Origin: Methanosarcina sp. UBA293
GTDB lineage: Archaea; Halobacteriota; Methanosarcinia; Methanosarcinales; Methanosarcinaceae
DNA: 64,000 nucleotides
NCBI GenBank assembly: GCA_002499445.1
Contig: DALS01000033.1
Span: forward strand, 1 to 64,000
Direction: 5' to 3'
Shown here piece after piece: positions 36,421 to 45,232 of this stretch. Made by a program: the position numbers and the translations under genes. The notes beneath the pieces are model-generated. The model had not been told where the DNA came from. It saw only the letters and a list, made by a program, of their open reading frames with translations, and made no database searches. Position 1 is the stretch's first letter, and the number at the start of each line of letters is the position of its first letter.

Positions 36421-36429
36421 TAATATATA
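36421..36429 (-). promoter_or_regulatory. TATA box of pylT
   Basis: TATATATTA on the minus strand, about 80 bases before pylT, could start a transcript near 36395 carrying pylT and perhaps pylSBCD. Confidence 0.45.
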
Positions 36430-36564
36430 TGTTTGTTGGTAAAACTCTAAGAAAGTTAAATTGTTATTTACCTCTATTGGAAAATTGTTTTCTAATGCGC
36501 TAGTAACGGCGTGATCACAAACGCAAACTTTTGAGAAAAGTTTGATCAAAACCCTTTGCAACGC

Positions 36565-36610
36565 GTGATCAACCGGCGCAACGGTTGGTGGTCAACCGGC
36601 GCAACGGTTG
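36565..36610 (+). repeat. 23-bp tandem repeat with internal hairpin
   Basis: Copies at 36565-36587 and 36588-36610 differ at one base (GTGATCAACC versus GTGGTCAACC). Each holds CAACCG-GCGCAA-CGGTTG, able to form a six-pair stem. A shorter AACGGTTG copy follows at about 36617. It lies in the leader of the DUF1638 gene. Confidence 0.85.
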
Positions 36611-36683
36611 CGGCCCAACGGTTGTGAGTCAACGCTTGAAGGAATTTAGGTGTATAACACCTAACTTCTGAGGAGATTTTTTA

Positions 36684-37490
36684 ATGCCCCTTATGAGTAT
36701 TATTTCGTGCAAGATAATGCAGGATGAGATCATCTGGATTCTTGAGAATGACTTATCTATTGATGAGATTCTTGTAGTTGAAAACGAGAATGTCCGGGAA
36801 TTCGTAGAAAAACTGGATAAAGTAAACCTTCGGTATAAACTGCTCTCTCTAGAAAAGATTTCCTCGCTTCCTGAAATGGGAAGCGAATGTAAGAAATATA
36901 CAGTTCTGATCCATCTAATGGAACTGGGCCTTCATAGAAGTCCTAAAGAGTTGAAAATTAAGGTATATGAGACAATAGGCACGCTTGCTCCTTTTTCTTC
37001 TGGGATTTTGCTCTTTTACGGCTTATGCGGAAATGTACTTGGAGATGTTGAAAATGATTTTGGGATCAAATTTCTTTCCTGCCCGGTTCGTATTCTTAAA
37101 GACAAAGATCACAGAATTGTAGATGACTGCATAGGGGCTACTGTGGGAGGAGTCAATAACTATCTGAGGATGCTCAAAAGTGTTAGTGATGCCGGCACAT
37201 ACCTTTTTACTCCCATGTATAGTAAGGGCTGGAGGGAATTAATTCAACTGGATAAGCTGAATAGCGACCCAGTCAAAGCCTTGAAATTAATGAAAAAGAC
37301 CCATGAAATGATCGGTTACAAAAGGGTTGCAAAAATTAATACCGGGCTTGAATATACTGAAAATTTCGATGCTTCTGTTCGGGAATTTGCAGAGTTGTTC
37401 GATTTCGAAATTCTGGAGTTCCACGATGGCAACCAGGAAATTTTTGAAGATTGTTATAACGAACTCAAAGTGGAAATTGAGGACAAATAA
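36684..37490 (+). CDS. DUF1638-family protein
   Basis: 268 residues. It begins SIISCKIMQDEIIWILEND and contains LLFYGLCGNVLGD and CIGATVGGVNNYLRM, with a late YKRVAKINTGLEYTENF, which match DUF1638, a family found next to corrinoid methyltransferase genes in methanogens and some bacteria. Conserved cysteines (SCKIMQ, GLCGN, LSCPVR, DDCIGA) could bind a metal or cofactor. It sits beside pylT at the edge of the methylamine island. A role in methylamine or corrinoid metabolism is inferred. Start ATG with GAGGAG upstream. Confidence 0.75.
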   Translation: MPLMSIISCKIMQDEIIWILENDLSIDEILVVENENVREFVEKLDKVNLRYKLLSLEKISSLPEMGSECKKYTVLIHLMELGLHRSPKELKIKVYETIGTLAPFSSGILLFYGLCGNVLGDVENDFGIKFLSCPVRILKDKDHRIVDDCIGATVGGVNNYLRMLKSVSDAGTYLFTPMYSKGWRELIQLDKLNSDPVKALKLMKKTHEMIGYKRVAKINTGLEYTENFDASVREFAELFDFEILEFHDGNQEIFEDCYNELKVEIEDK

Positions 37491-37670
37491 AAAAGGCGAG
37501 GACAAGTAAGAAGGTTGAAAGATTTCTGTGTTTACAAGTGAGCAGCTAGCCTTTTACAAACCGACAGTTAGTCTATATTTGCAATTAATTGCCTGTTAAA
37601 TACTTGAAGACGAATTTGGATAGCTTGAAAGTGATTTGTATATATCCTCTCAAAAGACAAATTTCTCCTT

Positions 37671-38417
37671 TCAGATCTTTTTATAAAGCCCGAGAGTACT
37701 CAGGGTCAGGGCAGTAGCGTTTATATCATCGTTTTCATTCCCCCAGGCTCCGCTTTCGTGAACATTTTCAAGGAGCCAGTGGATTGAAGCTTCAAGTTCT
37801 TCTTTAAAACCTGCAAAAAGTAGAGCTTGAATTACAAGGTTGCTTGTAGAAACATGCTTCCAGCCTCCGTCCTGTCCTCTTTTTGAAAGAATCCATTCGG
37901 CTTTTTCCTGAATAAAAGTCTCGAAGGTTTTGGTTTTTGCCAGATTGTCCTGTTTTTTAAGAGCTGTAATGATAAGGGAGGTGGTGCCAACCTGTTCCCA
38001 GGCAGGGCAATAGTGTTCGTATAGCCAGTTACACCCGTTTTTGTCCTGGGTCTCCATATCTGCTAGTGCTGCAAGAGCGTAGGCTGTATCATAAACATCC
38101 CTATTCCAGGAGTTATTACTTTTTCTGGCAAGCAGCCATCTTTCTGAGGCAGTGAATACAATTCCTTCCGTTGAGAGAGCTGTGCAAGCTCTGGCAGTGT
38201 CCCTGATTGAAGAGTTCCAGGAACCATTCTTTTCCTGTTTAAGGATCAGCTGGGTTATATAAGGGTTCGGGAGTGCCCAATGGGCGTGTGCAGACAGGGT
38301 ACTTGAAAGTTCCTTTACAGACTGAATTTGCTGAGCAGAGAGCCATTGAAAACTTTTTTCCACAATATCGAATTCCAGATTTCTTGACATTTCACTGTGA
38401 TTTCTCTGATTCCACAT
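37671..38417 (-). CDS. prenyltransferase/squalene-cyclase repeat protein
   Basis: 248 residues built from alpha-helical hairpins with repeat motifs QDGGWKHVSTSNLVIQALLFAG, NGSWNSSIRDTARACTALS and SGAWGNENDDINATALTLSTLG, the QxxxGxW-type signature of the alpha/alpha-toroid fold. It is much shorter than squalene-hopene cyclases (about 600) and lacks the DxDD acid motif, so an enzyme of that reaction is unlikely; a lone toroid may bind prenyl or peptide chains. The start at 38417 is uncertain; a second ATG (38390) is possible and neither has a clear ribosome site. Divergent from the following CYTH gene. Confidence 0.65.
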   Translation of the reverse strand: MWNQRNHSEMSRNLEFDIVEKSFQWLSAQQIQSVKELSSTLSAHAHWALPNPYITQLILKQEKNGSWNSSIRDTARACTALSTEGIVFTASERWLLARKSNNSWNRDVYDTAYALAALADMETQDKNGCNWLYEHYCPAWEQVGTTSLIITALKKQDNLAKTKTFETFIQEKAEWILSKRGQDGGWKHVSTSNLVIQALLFAGFKEELEASIHWLLENVHESGAWGNENDDINATALTLSTLGLYKKI

Positions 38418-38680
38418 ATTAAAACCTGACCTAACACCTTACTGAAAGGTTTATTCTTTTTGTAGCTGTTTTCCGAAAATTAGGCTTTTCCGAGATTGGA
38501 TTTGGGCGGTGACTCTGGCTGTAAAGCAACAACTTTGCCGAGGTGGAATTGGGCGGCAAATAATTATAATAATTCGGGTGATAATTGAAAAACAAATAGG
38601 AAAACTATCATATATTAATGGGAATGACTGCCGAAGCATCAAATGGTATTAATGCTGTATATTGACTGGAGAAAAGTAGT

Positions 38681-41326
38681 ATGGAGATAGAGTCTAAATT
38701 TCTGGTAGTGGAAAAAACGGATTTTCAGGCCCTTGAAAACCTTTCCAAGCTTGCTTCATATACTCTTTCTGAGGCAAAAATCCAGTTAAATGAGGATATT
38801 TTCTTTGATACTGAGAACCGAGCTATTATGGCTTCAGGCTACTACTTGCGGGACAGGAAAGCGTATGGGGAAGACGGGAGCTGGGTAACCATTAAAAGTC
38901 TGGGAGGTTTCGAAGATGGAACTCACAGACGAGAGGAATACGTAAGTTTTCTGCCTGAGGAGGTCTCTGTACTTAAATGTCCTGATTTCCGTATCAGAAA
39001 CATGATTTTTGAATTTACGGCAGGGCTTGATCTTTTTCCACTTCTGTCCCTCAAACAGAAAAGGATTATTCGTCAGGTAAAAAAAGGAAAAAAGCTTGTA
39101 GCTGAAATTTATCTGGATCGGGTAATCCTGGAAAACGAAGGCAGAGAAAAACAATATAATGAGTTTGAGGTTGAGCTTAAAAGCGCAGGAAGCTCTGAAG
39201 ATCTGGAAATTATTCGGAGTTTCCTGCTCAAACATTATAACCTGGCTGAAAGCCCTTTTTCCAAGTTCGAAAGAGCTTTTCTTTTCATGGAAAAACTTCC
39301 TGAGAAAACTTTTCTTAGCCTGAGAGAAAGAGCTTTCTGCACACAAATTGCAGGCCAGAAAAATGTGTATGGAAAGCAGGCTCAAATTTTAATAGGACTT
39401 GATAAAGGACAGACTTGTAAAGAATTAAGTTTGCTTCTGAAAATCCCTGAACCTGAAGTAAAAATTGTGCGCTCAAAATTTAAAGAAAAGAGGCTTTCTA
39501 TTTTTCCTTTTACAACATATAAAGAAAAAGAGCCTGAATTTTATCTTCAGTCCGGATTAGATTTTGTTTTGAAAAAAGGAATAAAGGCAACAGAATTTAA
39601 ACAATGGGATCCGGAAAGTCTGCTTGAATATTATGGGGTAAATAAAAACAGCGCTGAAAATAGCAGGGAATATGCTCTCAAGCTTTTTGATGGAATGTTT
39701 ATAAACCATGGTCTAGGGCAGGAAGAGAGAAAACTCCTTGGACTTGCTGCCTTCCTGAAGAACTCAGGAAGTTCAATTTTTCCTGAAGAAAGAGCTCATA
39801 TTAGCAGGGAAATTCTTCTGACGCACTCAATAAAGGGACTCAAGCTTCATGAAATTTTAATGCTCGCCCTGATAGCCGAACTTCAGGATCCAGATATAAT
39901 AGAAAAGCGTTTAATCTCAACTTTTAAAGGTTTCCATACAAAGTTGCCTCCCGAGTTCCAGAATAAAGCCCTTATGCTTGCAGTCATCATATCGATTGCA
40001 GACCTTTTCGAATCATCCCAAACCCAGTTAGGAAAGACAAGGCAGCTTAAAGATACTCTGGAAATAGAAATAATAGGAACCGTAACTAAAAAAACTGCAA
40101 AAAAGTTTGAGGCTAAAAGTAAACTCTGGAAATCGCTCTTTGGAAGCAAACTTCTGTTTTCTCAGGCAGCTGAAGAAGAATCCAGAACAAAGGATGAAGA
40201 GTCCAGAATAAAGGTTGAGGAAATAAAGAAACAAGCCGGGAAGGAGGAAAAGCCAGAGAAGAAGCAAGCTAAAAAAAAGGAAAAATCAGAAAAGAAGCAA
40301 GTTAAAAAGGAGAAAAAACCAGAAAAGAAAAATTGCAGGCTGCATGGAGAAATAGCTGTCAAACCTACTGACTCTATGGCTGGAGTTGCCTGCAGGATAC
40401 TTTCTTATCAATTTTCCTGTATGATCTCCCATGAAAAAGGGACCATAAAAGGAGAGAAAATCGAAGAATTACACGAAATGCGGGTCGCAGTCCGAAAAAT
40501 GAGGGCGGCAACAAAAGTTTTTGAGCCTTATCTTGATTTCAAGCAGCTTGAGCCTTATCTCAAAGAGTTAAGGAAAACACTTGGTTCACTTGGAGAAGTC
40601 AGGGATCTTGACGTTTTCCGGGAAAATGCGGAAGAATATCTGAAAACCCTGCCCTCAGGGCATGAGCACGATCTGGACTCGCTTTTTGCAGTGCTTGCTG
40701 GAGAGCAAGAAAAAGCCAGAAAAGATATGCTTGATTATCTGGATAGTGAAAAATATCAGGCTTTCAAAAGAGAGTTTTCGAGCGTACTTGCCTCTCCCGA
40801 AATCCTGATGCTTCCTGTAACTAATAGAAAATATGAGGCTTTACCTCACAGGATTAGAGAAATTCTTCCTTCAGTCCTTTATGCACGGTTAGCAGACATC
40901 AATGCTTATTCCGAATGGGTAGAGGGACCTTATCTTCCTGTTGAACGACTGCACAGGCTCAGGATCGCAGCCAAGGGAATGCGTTATACTCTTGAATTCT
41001 TTGAGAGCGTACTTGGAGAAGACGCAAAATCTCTGATCAAAGAACTAAAGACCTTCCAGGACCAGCTTGGAAACCTGCACGATACAGTAATTGCAGTTGA
41101 CCTGCTGGAATCCTATCTGAGAACCGGGGAATGGGGTTCTGTCGAAAATGAGAAAGTTTCCGGAAAAATGAAGTTTTCCGAAGGTTCAGAAGGAATAAGG
41201 ACATATCTTGCATATAGGGAAGAAGAACTTCAAATACTGCTTAATGCCTTTCCCGATGCCTGGGAAAAGATAAAGGACGAGAGTTTCAGGAAAAGGATTG
41301 AAAGAGCAATTCAAAACTTGTATTGA
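38681..41326 (+). CDS. CYTH-HTH-degenerate HD-CHAD fusion, polyphosphate-linked
   Basis: 881 residues in four parts. Residues 1-180 are a CYTH tunnel fold with the ExExK signature EIESK at the start and R/K-rich phosphate-binding strands. About 228-268 look like a helix-turn-helix (AQILIGLDKGQTCKELSLLLK). About 307-496 resemble the C-terminal HD domain of the neighbouring Ppx, but the HD pair is replaced: TLHDIG there is AFLKNSG here. A lysine/glutamate-rich linker (496-557) follows, then a CHAD domain (557-881) with HEMRVAVRKMRAATKVFEP and HRLRIAAKGMRYTLEFFE. CYTH acts on polyphosphate-type substrates and CHAD binds polyphosphate. The dead HD reading is from manual alignment. Confidence 0.75.
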   Translation: MEIESKFLVVEKTDFQALENLSKLASYTLSEAKIQLNEDIFFDTENRAIMASGYYLRDRKAYGEDGSWVTIKSLGGFEDGTHRREEYVSFLPEEVSVLKCPDFRIRNMIFEFTAGLDLFPLLSLKQKRIIRQVKKGKKLVAEIYLDRVILENEGREKQYNEFEVELKSAGSSEDLEIIRSFLLKHYNLAESPFSKFERAFLFMEKLPEKTFLSLRERAFCTQIAGQKNVYGKQAQILIGLDKGQTCKELSLLLKIPEPEVKIVRSKFKEKRLSIFPFTTYKEKEPEFYLQSGLDFVLKKGIKATEFKQWDPESLLEYYGVNKNSAENSREYALKLFDGMFINHGLGQEERKLLGLAAFLKNSGSSIFPEERAHISREILLTHSIKGLKLHEILMLALIAELQDPDIIEKRLISTFKGFHTKLPPEFQNKALMLAVIISIADLFESSQTQLGKTRQLKDTLEIEIIGTVTKKTAKKFEAKSKLWKSLFGSKLLFSQAAEEESRTKDEESRIKVEEIKKQAGKEEKPEKKQAKKKEKSEKKQVKKEKKPEKKNCRLHGEIAVKPTDSMAGVACRILSYQFSCMISHEKGTIKGEKIEELHEMRVAVRKMRAATKVFEPYLDFKQLEPYLKELRKTLGSLGEVRDLDVFRENAEEYLKTLPSGHEHDLDSLFAVLAGEQEKARKDMLDYLDSEKYQAFKREFSSVLASPEILMLPVTNRKYEALPHRIREILPSVLYARLADINAYSEWVEGPYLPVERLHRLRIAAKGMRYTLEFFESVLGEDAKSLIKELKTFQDQLGNLHDTVIAVDLLESYLRTGEWGSVENEKVSGKMKFSEGSEGIRTYLAYREEELQILLNAFPDAWEKIKDESFRKRIERAIQNLY

Positions 41327-41432
41327 TACAATTAAAAACCTGTATCAATGCAATAAAAACTGTACAATCGCCTTTTATCATAATACTTTTTGAATAAACC
41401 CATCAAGTGCATTTCCTTAAAGGTCTTCTAAT

Positions 41433-41516
41433 TTAACTTTTGGAGGATACCTCAAATCCTGGAGTTCCTTTAAGCTCAGTATTTTCTTCACGGACCAAGG
41501 GAACTCCGGGATCCTA
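41433..41516 (-). other. possible amber read-through extension of Ppx
   Basis: Beginning at the TAG, the same frame reads on for 26 sense codons (starting DPGVPLVREENTELKG) before TAA. In a Pyl-decoding cell some ribosomes may produce this longer form. Whether it is functional is unknown. Confidence 0.4.
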
Positions 41517-43082
41517 TTTTATAATAACTTTGGATTGGAGACTGTATCCAAACACTCTCTTGAAGTATTTTTTCTGTTTTTCTATTTCCCAGATTTCGAG
41601 CTGGCACTCCTGCTGAGCATGTATTTCAAGTACAAGGCTGTCGGTAGAAGCAATATAAAACCGAACATGGGATATAATTCCATTATGAGAACGATCCAGG
41701 TCTTTGGCAATGCGGAGCAGAGCAGTCAGTACTCTTATGCTTTTTACTACATCCTTGTTAAGCCCGACAAGATTAGGATGTTTCTTCTTAGGTGTGCTTT
41801 TCCTGTGGAAATAGGCAAGGTTCGCTATGATTTCAACTTCTTCAGGCAGAAATCCCGGAAGGTTGCTGTCCAGTATGAGGTGATAGGCGTAGGATTGATG
41901 GGTATCATATGATAGAAAAATTCCTATGTCATGCAGGGTTGAACCATATTCGAGCAGCTCCCTTTCCCCTCTCCTGAACTCATAGATTCCAAGCGCCTGA
42001 ATGCTGTCAAAGAGTTCAAGGGCAAGCCTGGTAACCGTATAGGCATGTGCTTCATCGAAATTACAGGTAAGCCCAAGCTGCATAATACTGCGTTTCCTTA
42101 CCGACATCTGTGTAATCATGTAGGAGAATTCGCTCTTTGAAATATAATCTACAAGTAGACCTTCTCGAAGCCCTCGTTTACTTATCTTGATCTCGGAAAG
42201 CCCCAACTCTTCCATAAAGGTTTCAATAATTGCAGCGCCTGAAATAATAATATCTGCTCTTTGCGTGTTGATTCCTGGGAACTTGCGCCGCTCTTCAAGG
42301 GGTATGGCGCACATTGCCCTGACTATTTTCTTCAGGTCCAGGTACTCCAGCTTTTTAAAACTTTCATTGGTTGTTTTCTGCAGGTAGACAAAAGCAATCT
42401 TGGCAAGGTTTTCAATTGTCCCCGAGCTTCCAATTGAACAGCTTAAGCTGTACCTGGAAAGGTCTTTTGTTATATCTGTTATCTTGCGCCGGACATAGTT
42501 CTTAATTTGTTCATACTGCTCCTCGGAAACAGGCCCGGTTTCGTCCGGTAAAAACATGTTTGTCAGCCTGATCGCTCCAAGGTTAAGGGAATGAAGAAAG
42601 TAATACTGTGCCTGATCTCCTACTGATATTTCAGTACTCCCGCCCCCGATGTCTATAAACAGCGCTTTTGAGTTTCCGAGCCTAAATCCACTTGAAACTC
42701 CAAGGTAAATGAGGCGAGCTTCTTCGGTTCCGGAAATTGTGCAGACTTCGAGGTTTGCCTCCCTTTTAAGCATTTCGAGAAGCTGAACCTTGTTGCTCGC
42801 GTCTCTTGTTGCCGAAGTAGCCACAGCTATAACCTCTTCTGCTTTATAAGCCCTGACAAGTTCCATGAACTTTTTACAGACAATAACTGCGCGCTCTATT
42901 GCCTTAGGCTGCAAAATCCTGTCTATGAATTCCTTATCCCCAAGTCGGACTGTCTCCTTCTGCTTGGTCAGGGGGAAGTAAGATCCATTGGGATTGATCC
43001 GGACCAGAAGAAGCCGGACCGAGTTAGTGCCTATATCGATAAACGCAACAACTCTGCCTTCGGAAATTTTCTCGGGTTCCAT
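41514..43082 (-). CDS. Ppx/GppA exopolyphosphatase, ends in amber codon
   Basis: 522 residues from the ATG at 43082; an in-frame GTG three codons upstream is possible. The ASKHA phosphatase part has FIDIGTNSVRLLLV, VIAVATSATRDASN, LFIDIGGGSTEISV and SIGSSGTIENLAK; an HD domain follows with YGSTLHDIGIFLSYDTHQSYAYHLI and FHRKSTPKKKHPNL. It degrades polyphosphate or pppGpp-type molecules. The stop is TAG (41514-41516). Read-through would add 26 codons after the amber codon up to a TAA at 41433. It is convergent with the CYTH-CHAD gene. Confidence 0.9.
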   Translation of the reverse strand: MEPEKISEGRVVAFIDIGTNSVRLLLVRINPNGSYFPLTKQKETVRLGDKEFIDRILQPKAIERAVIVCKKFMELVRAYKAEEVIAVATSATRDASNKVQLLEMLKREANLEVCTISGTEEARLIYLGVSSGFRLGNSKALFIDIGGGSTEISVGDQAQYYFLHSLNLGAIRLTNMFLPDETGPVSEEQYEQIKNYVRRKITDITKDLSRYSLSCSIGSSGTIENLAKIAFVYLQKTTNESFKKLEYLDLKKIVRAMCAIPLEERRKFPGINTQRADIIISGAAIIETFMEELGLSEIKISKRGLREGLLVDYISKSEFSYMITQMSVRKRSIMQLGLTCNFDEAHAYTVTRLALELFDSIQALGIYEFRRGERELLEYGSTLHDIGIFLSYDTHQSYAYHLILDSNLPGFLPEEVEIIANLAYFHRKSTPKKKHPNLVGLNKDVVKSIRVLTALLRIAKDLDRSHNGIISHVRFYIASTDSLVLEIHAQQECQLEIWEIEKQKKYFKRVFGYSLQSKVIIK

Positions 43083-43490
43083 TATTATCACCTGAAAGCC
43101 CTGTCTTTCGTTTTTCTCGAAGGAGTCGAGAAACTCAAAATAAGTTCACAATACTAGTTCATATTTTTATTCTATTTGAAATTATTTGGTATTGTACCAA
43201 AAGTTTCTAGTTGTTATTTTTTTCGCATATATTAGTTCTATATTGAATAGGTTGCTTATTTTATCCACAGACTATAATTTTATGTTTCAAATTGGCAAAA
43301 TAAGAAATAAGTAAAATTTCAGTTCAAATTAATGGAGCTTCTTAGTTTAGAGGATTTTGAAGGCTCAACATTCAATTAAACATTATAATATTTTTTGATA
43401 AGTTATTTATAGTGAAGTCTACATATATCGAGTTGTTTAATAATTAAGTTGAGTGTCTACTCTATAAATAATTTATACGTGATGGTGGGT
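43083..43490. other. AT-rich region between ppx and dGTPase
   Basis: Holds the promoters of both divergent genes. The stretch is very low in G+C. No gene seen. Confidence 0.45.
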
Positions 43491-45079
43491 ATGGAAAACT
43501 TCTTTGAAAGACCTGAGGCTAGACTAATAATTGAAAAATCCACTAATTCTGACAATGACAAAAGACCTTCATATCTTCATGATCGGGATAGAATACTTTT
43601 TTCGAGATCTTTTAGAAGATTAGCAAAGAAAACGCAACTTGTTCCCGCTTTAGGGATAAAATCAAGTGATCATCTAAGAAGCAGACTTACTCACTCTTTA
43701 GAAGTTATGCAAATAGCAGCTTCCATAGGGAATTACATAAATCTACAAGAAAGAAAAGAAGAAAAAGTTAAAATAGCAGCTTCGATAGGAAATTACATAA
43801 ATCTACAAGAAAGAAAAGAAGAAAAAGTTAAAATAGCAGCTTCGATAGGGAATTACATATATCAACAAGAAAGAAAAGAAGAAAAAGTTAATATCCATTT
43901 GATTGAGGCAATATCTCTGGGTCATGATCTGGGACACACACCTTATGGACATGTTGGTGAAGAAGCACTATGCGATTTTTTTAAACGAAGTATAGATCAT
44001 GGTTGTTTTCCAGAAAAAAACTCAAACATAGCTTTCAGAGCCTTAAAAAATGTTGTTTCCTTGAAAAACAATATTTACCAGATAATTATGGGCTAAACTT
44101 AACAGTATCTACCTTAGATGGGATCTTAAAACACTCAAAAATTGAAGAAAAAGAGAGAGAATTTTATAAAAAATGCTTTGAAAGCTATTACCAAGTTTTT
44201 ATAAAAGATTTTGTTCCTTATACTAAAATTGATGAAAAGTCCTATGGAACAATGAAAGACCTATTTGAATATTGTTCTCCTGTTACCTTAGAAGGATCTA
44301 TAGTATCAATAGCTGATGAAATTGCTCAACTTTCCCATGATATTGAAGATATGAGGCGTCTAACAAGTATGGATCGAATGCTAAACTTTTACAAAAAAGT
44401 AAAAGAGGTGTTATCAAATGATTTAGGTCAGAAAAATATGGATAAGTTAGAGTTGAATGATACATATGATGTCTTTTCTGAGACTTTAGATGAATTAAAA
44501 AATAACTCTATTCTACGTATAAAATGTGAAAGGATGTATACAAAGCTTATTTTGAGTTTTTCTATATCTATAGTAGGAAGGATTATGAGCTCTTTATGGA
44601 GCATTCCTGAAGACAAACGCTTAATTTATCTAAAACAATATCATACTGGCTCCTTCGAAGACCTATTAACATTAAGTAAAGAATTCCCTGACATACCTGA
44701 GGTGACAAAAATCGGACTAAAATGCTTATGTAAAATATTTAAAGATCATGAAGAAATACTTCAAGATGAAATGGATATAGTCCGTTGGGACTTAAAGGGA
44801 AAAGAGATATGTGACGATCTTATGAATATATTAAACAAAACACTAGATAAGAAACTTTCCTACAAAGAACAGGATAAACTAATTATATTTAATAAAGAGC
44901 AGAGAAATGACTTAACTAGATCATATAAAGCTGGTTTTAAATTTGGAGAAAAATTAGGCTCCGATAAGTTAGATGAAATTGCTAGAAAATGCTTAATTTG
45001 GGATTATATAGCAGGTATGACAGATAACTTCATAATAGAAGAATATGAATCCTTGTCGTGTAAACGAGTTGGACTATAA
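43491..45079 (+). pseudogene. dGTPase-like dNTP triphosphohydrolase, frameshifted
   Basis: An HD-superfamily dNTPase (dGTP to deoxyguanosine and triphosphate). It has HDRDRILFSRSFRRL, SRLTHSLEVMQIA and HDLGHTPYGHVGEEAL in the first frame, then YGLNLTVSTLDGILKH and DYIAGMTDNF in another. The first frame stops at 44096; the second is open from before 44003 to 45079. One missing base near 44061-44069 (such as reading TTGG for TTG) would restore the frame. Three exact-period 60-bp repeats (43713-43890) insert two extra 20-residue copies within the HD domain. It is more AT-rich than its neighbours and breaks up the polyphosphate genes, suggesting transfer. I start it at MENFFERP. Confidence 0.8.
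43713..43890 (+). repeat. 60-bp coding tandem repeat, three copies
   Basis: Copies start ATAGCAGCTTC at 43713, 43773 and 43833. Each encodes IAASIGNYI-(N/Y)-LQERKEEKV-type 20 residues. Period is exactly 60, so reading frame is kept. Copies one and two differ at two positions; the third is slightly more diverged. Confidence 0.95.
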
Positions 45080-45232
45080 TAATTAGCCTAACAAAAACAT
45101 AAATAAGTATAAGTGGGTTTGGTAGTGTAATGAATTCACTATCAAAAAGCGCTCTGAGATTTATGATTTTTCAAAAAATTGGCGCGCTGCCTAGATAAGA
45201 GAAGCTAAAATAAAAAGAAGAAATTCTCTTTT

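Larger units (their letters stand above)
36343..36683. other. divergent region pylT / DUF1638 gene with repeats
   Basis: The left half has the pylT promoter. The right half holds a perfect eight-pair hairpin (36525-36543: AAACTTTT, GAG, AAAAGTTT) and GC-rich 23-base repeats (36565-36610), with the DUF1638 promoter probably near 36400-36480 or embedded. Confidence 0.55.

Noticed and set aside
37671..38417. Squalene-hopene cyclase
   Set aside because: Far too short and without the DxDD catalytic motif; only the repeat fold is supported.
43713..43890. 60-bp repeats as CRISPR or assembly artefact
   Set aside because: They are head-to-tail without spacers and keep the dGTPase reading frame, with base differences between copies, so they look like a real internal duplication.
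44045..44070. Programmed -1 frameshift in dGTPase as the firm explanation
   Set aside because: The A-runs here do not form a full slippery heptamer; a single-base loss is simpler, so kept only as an option.
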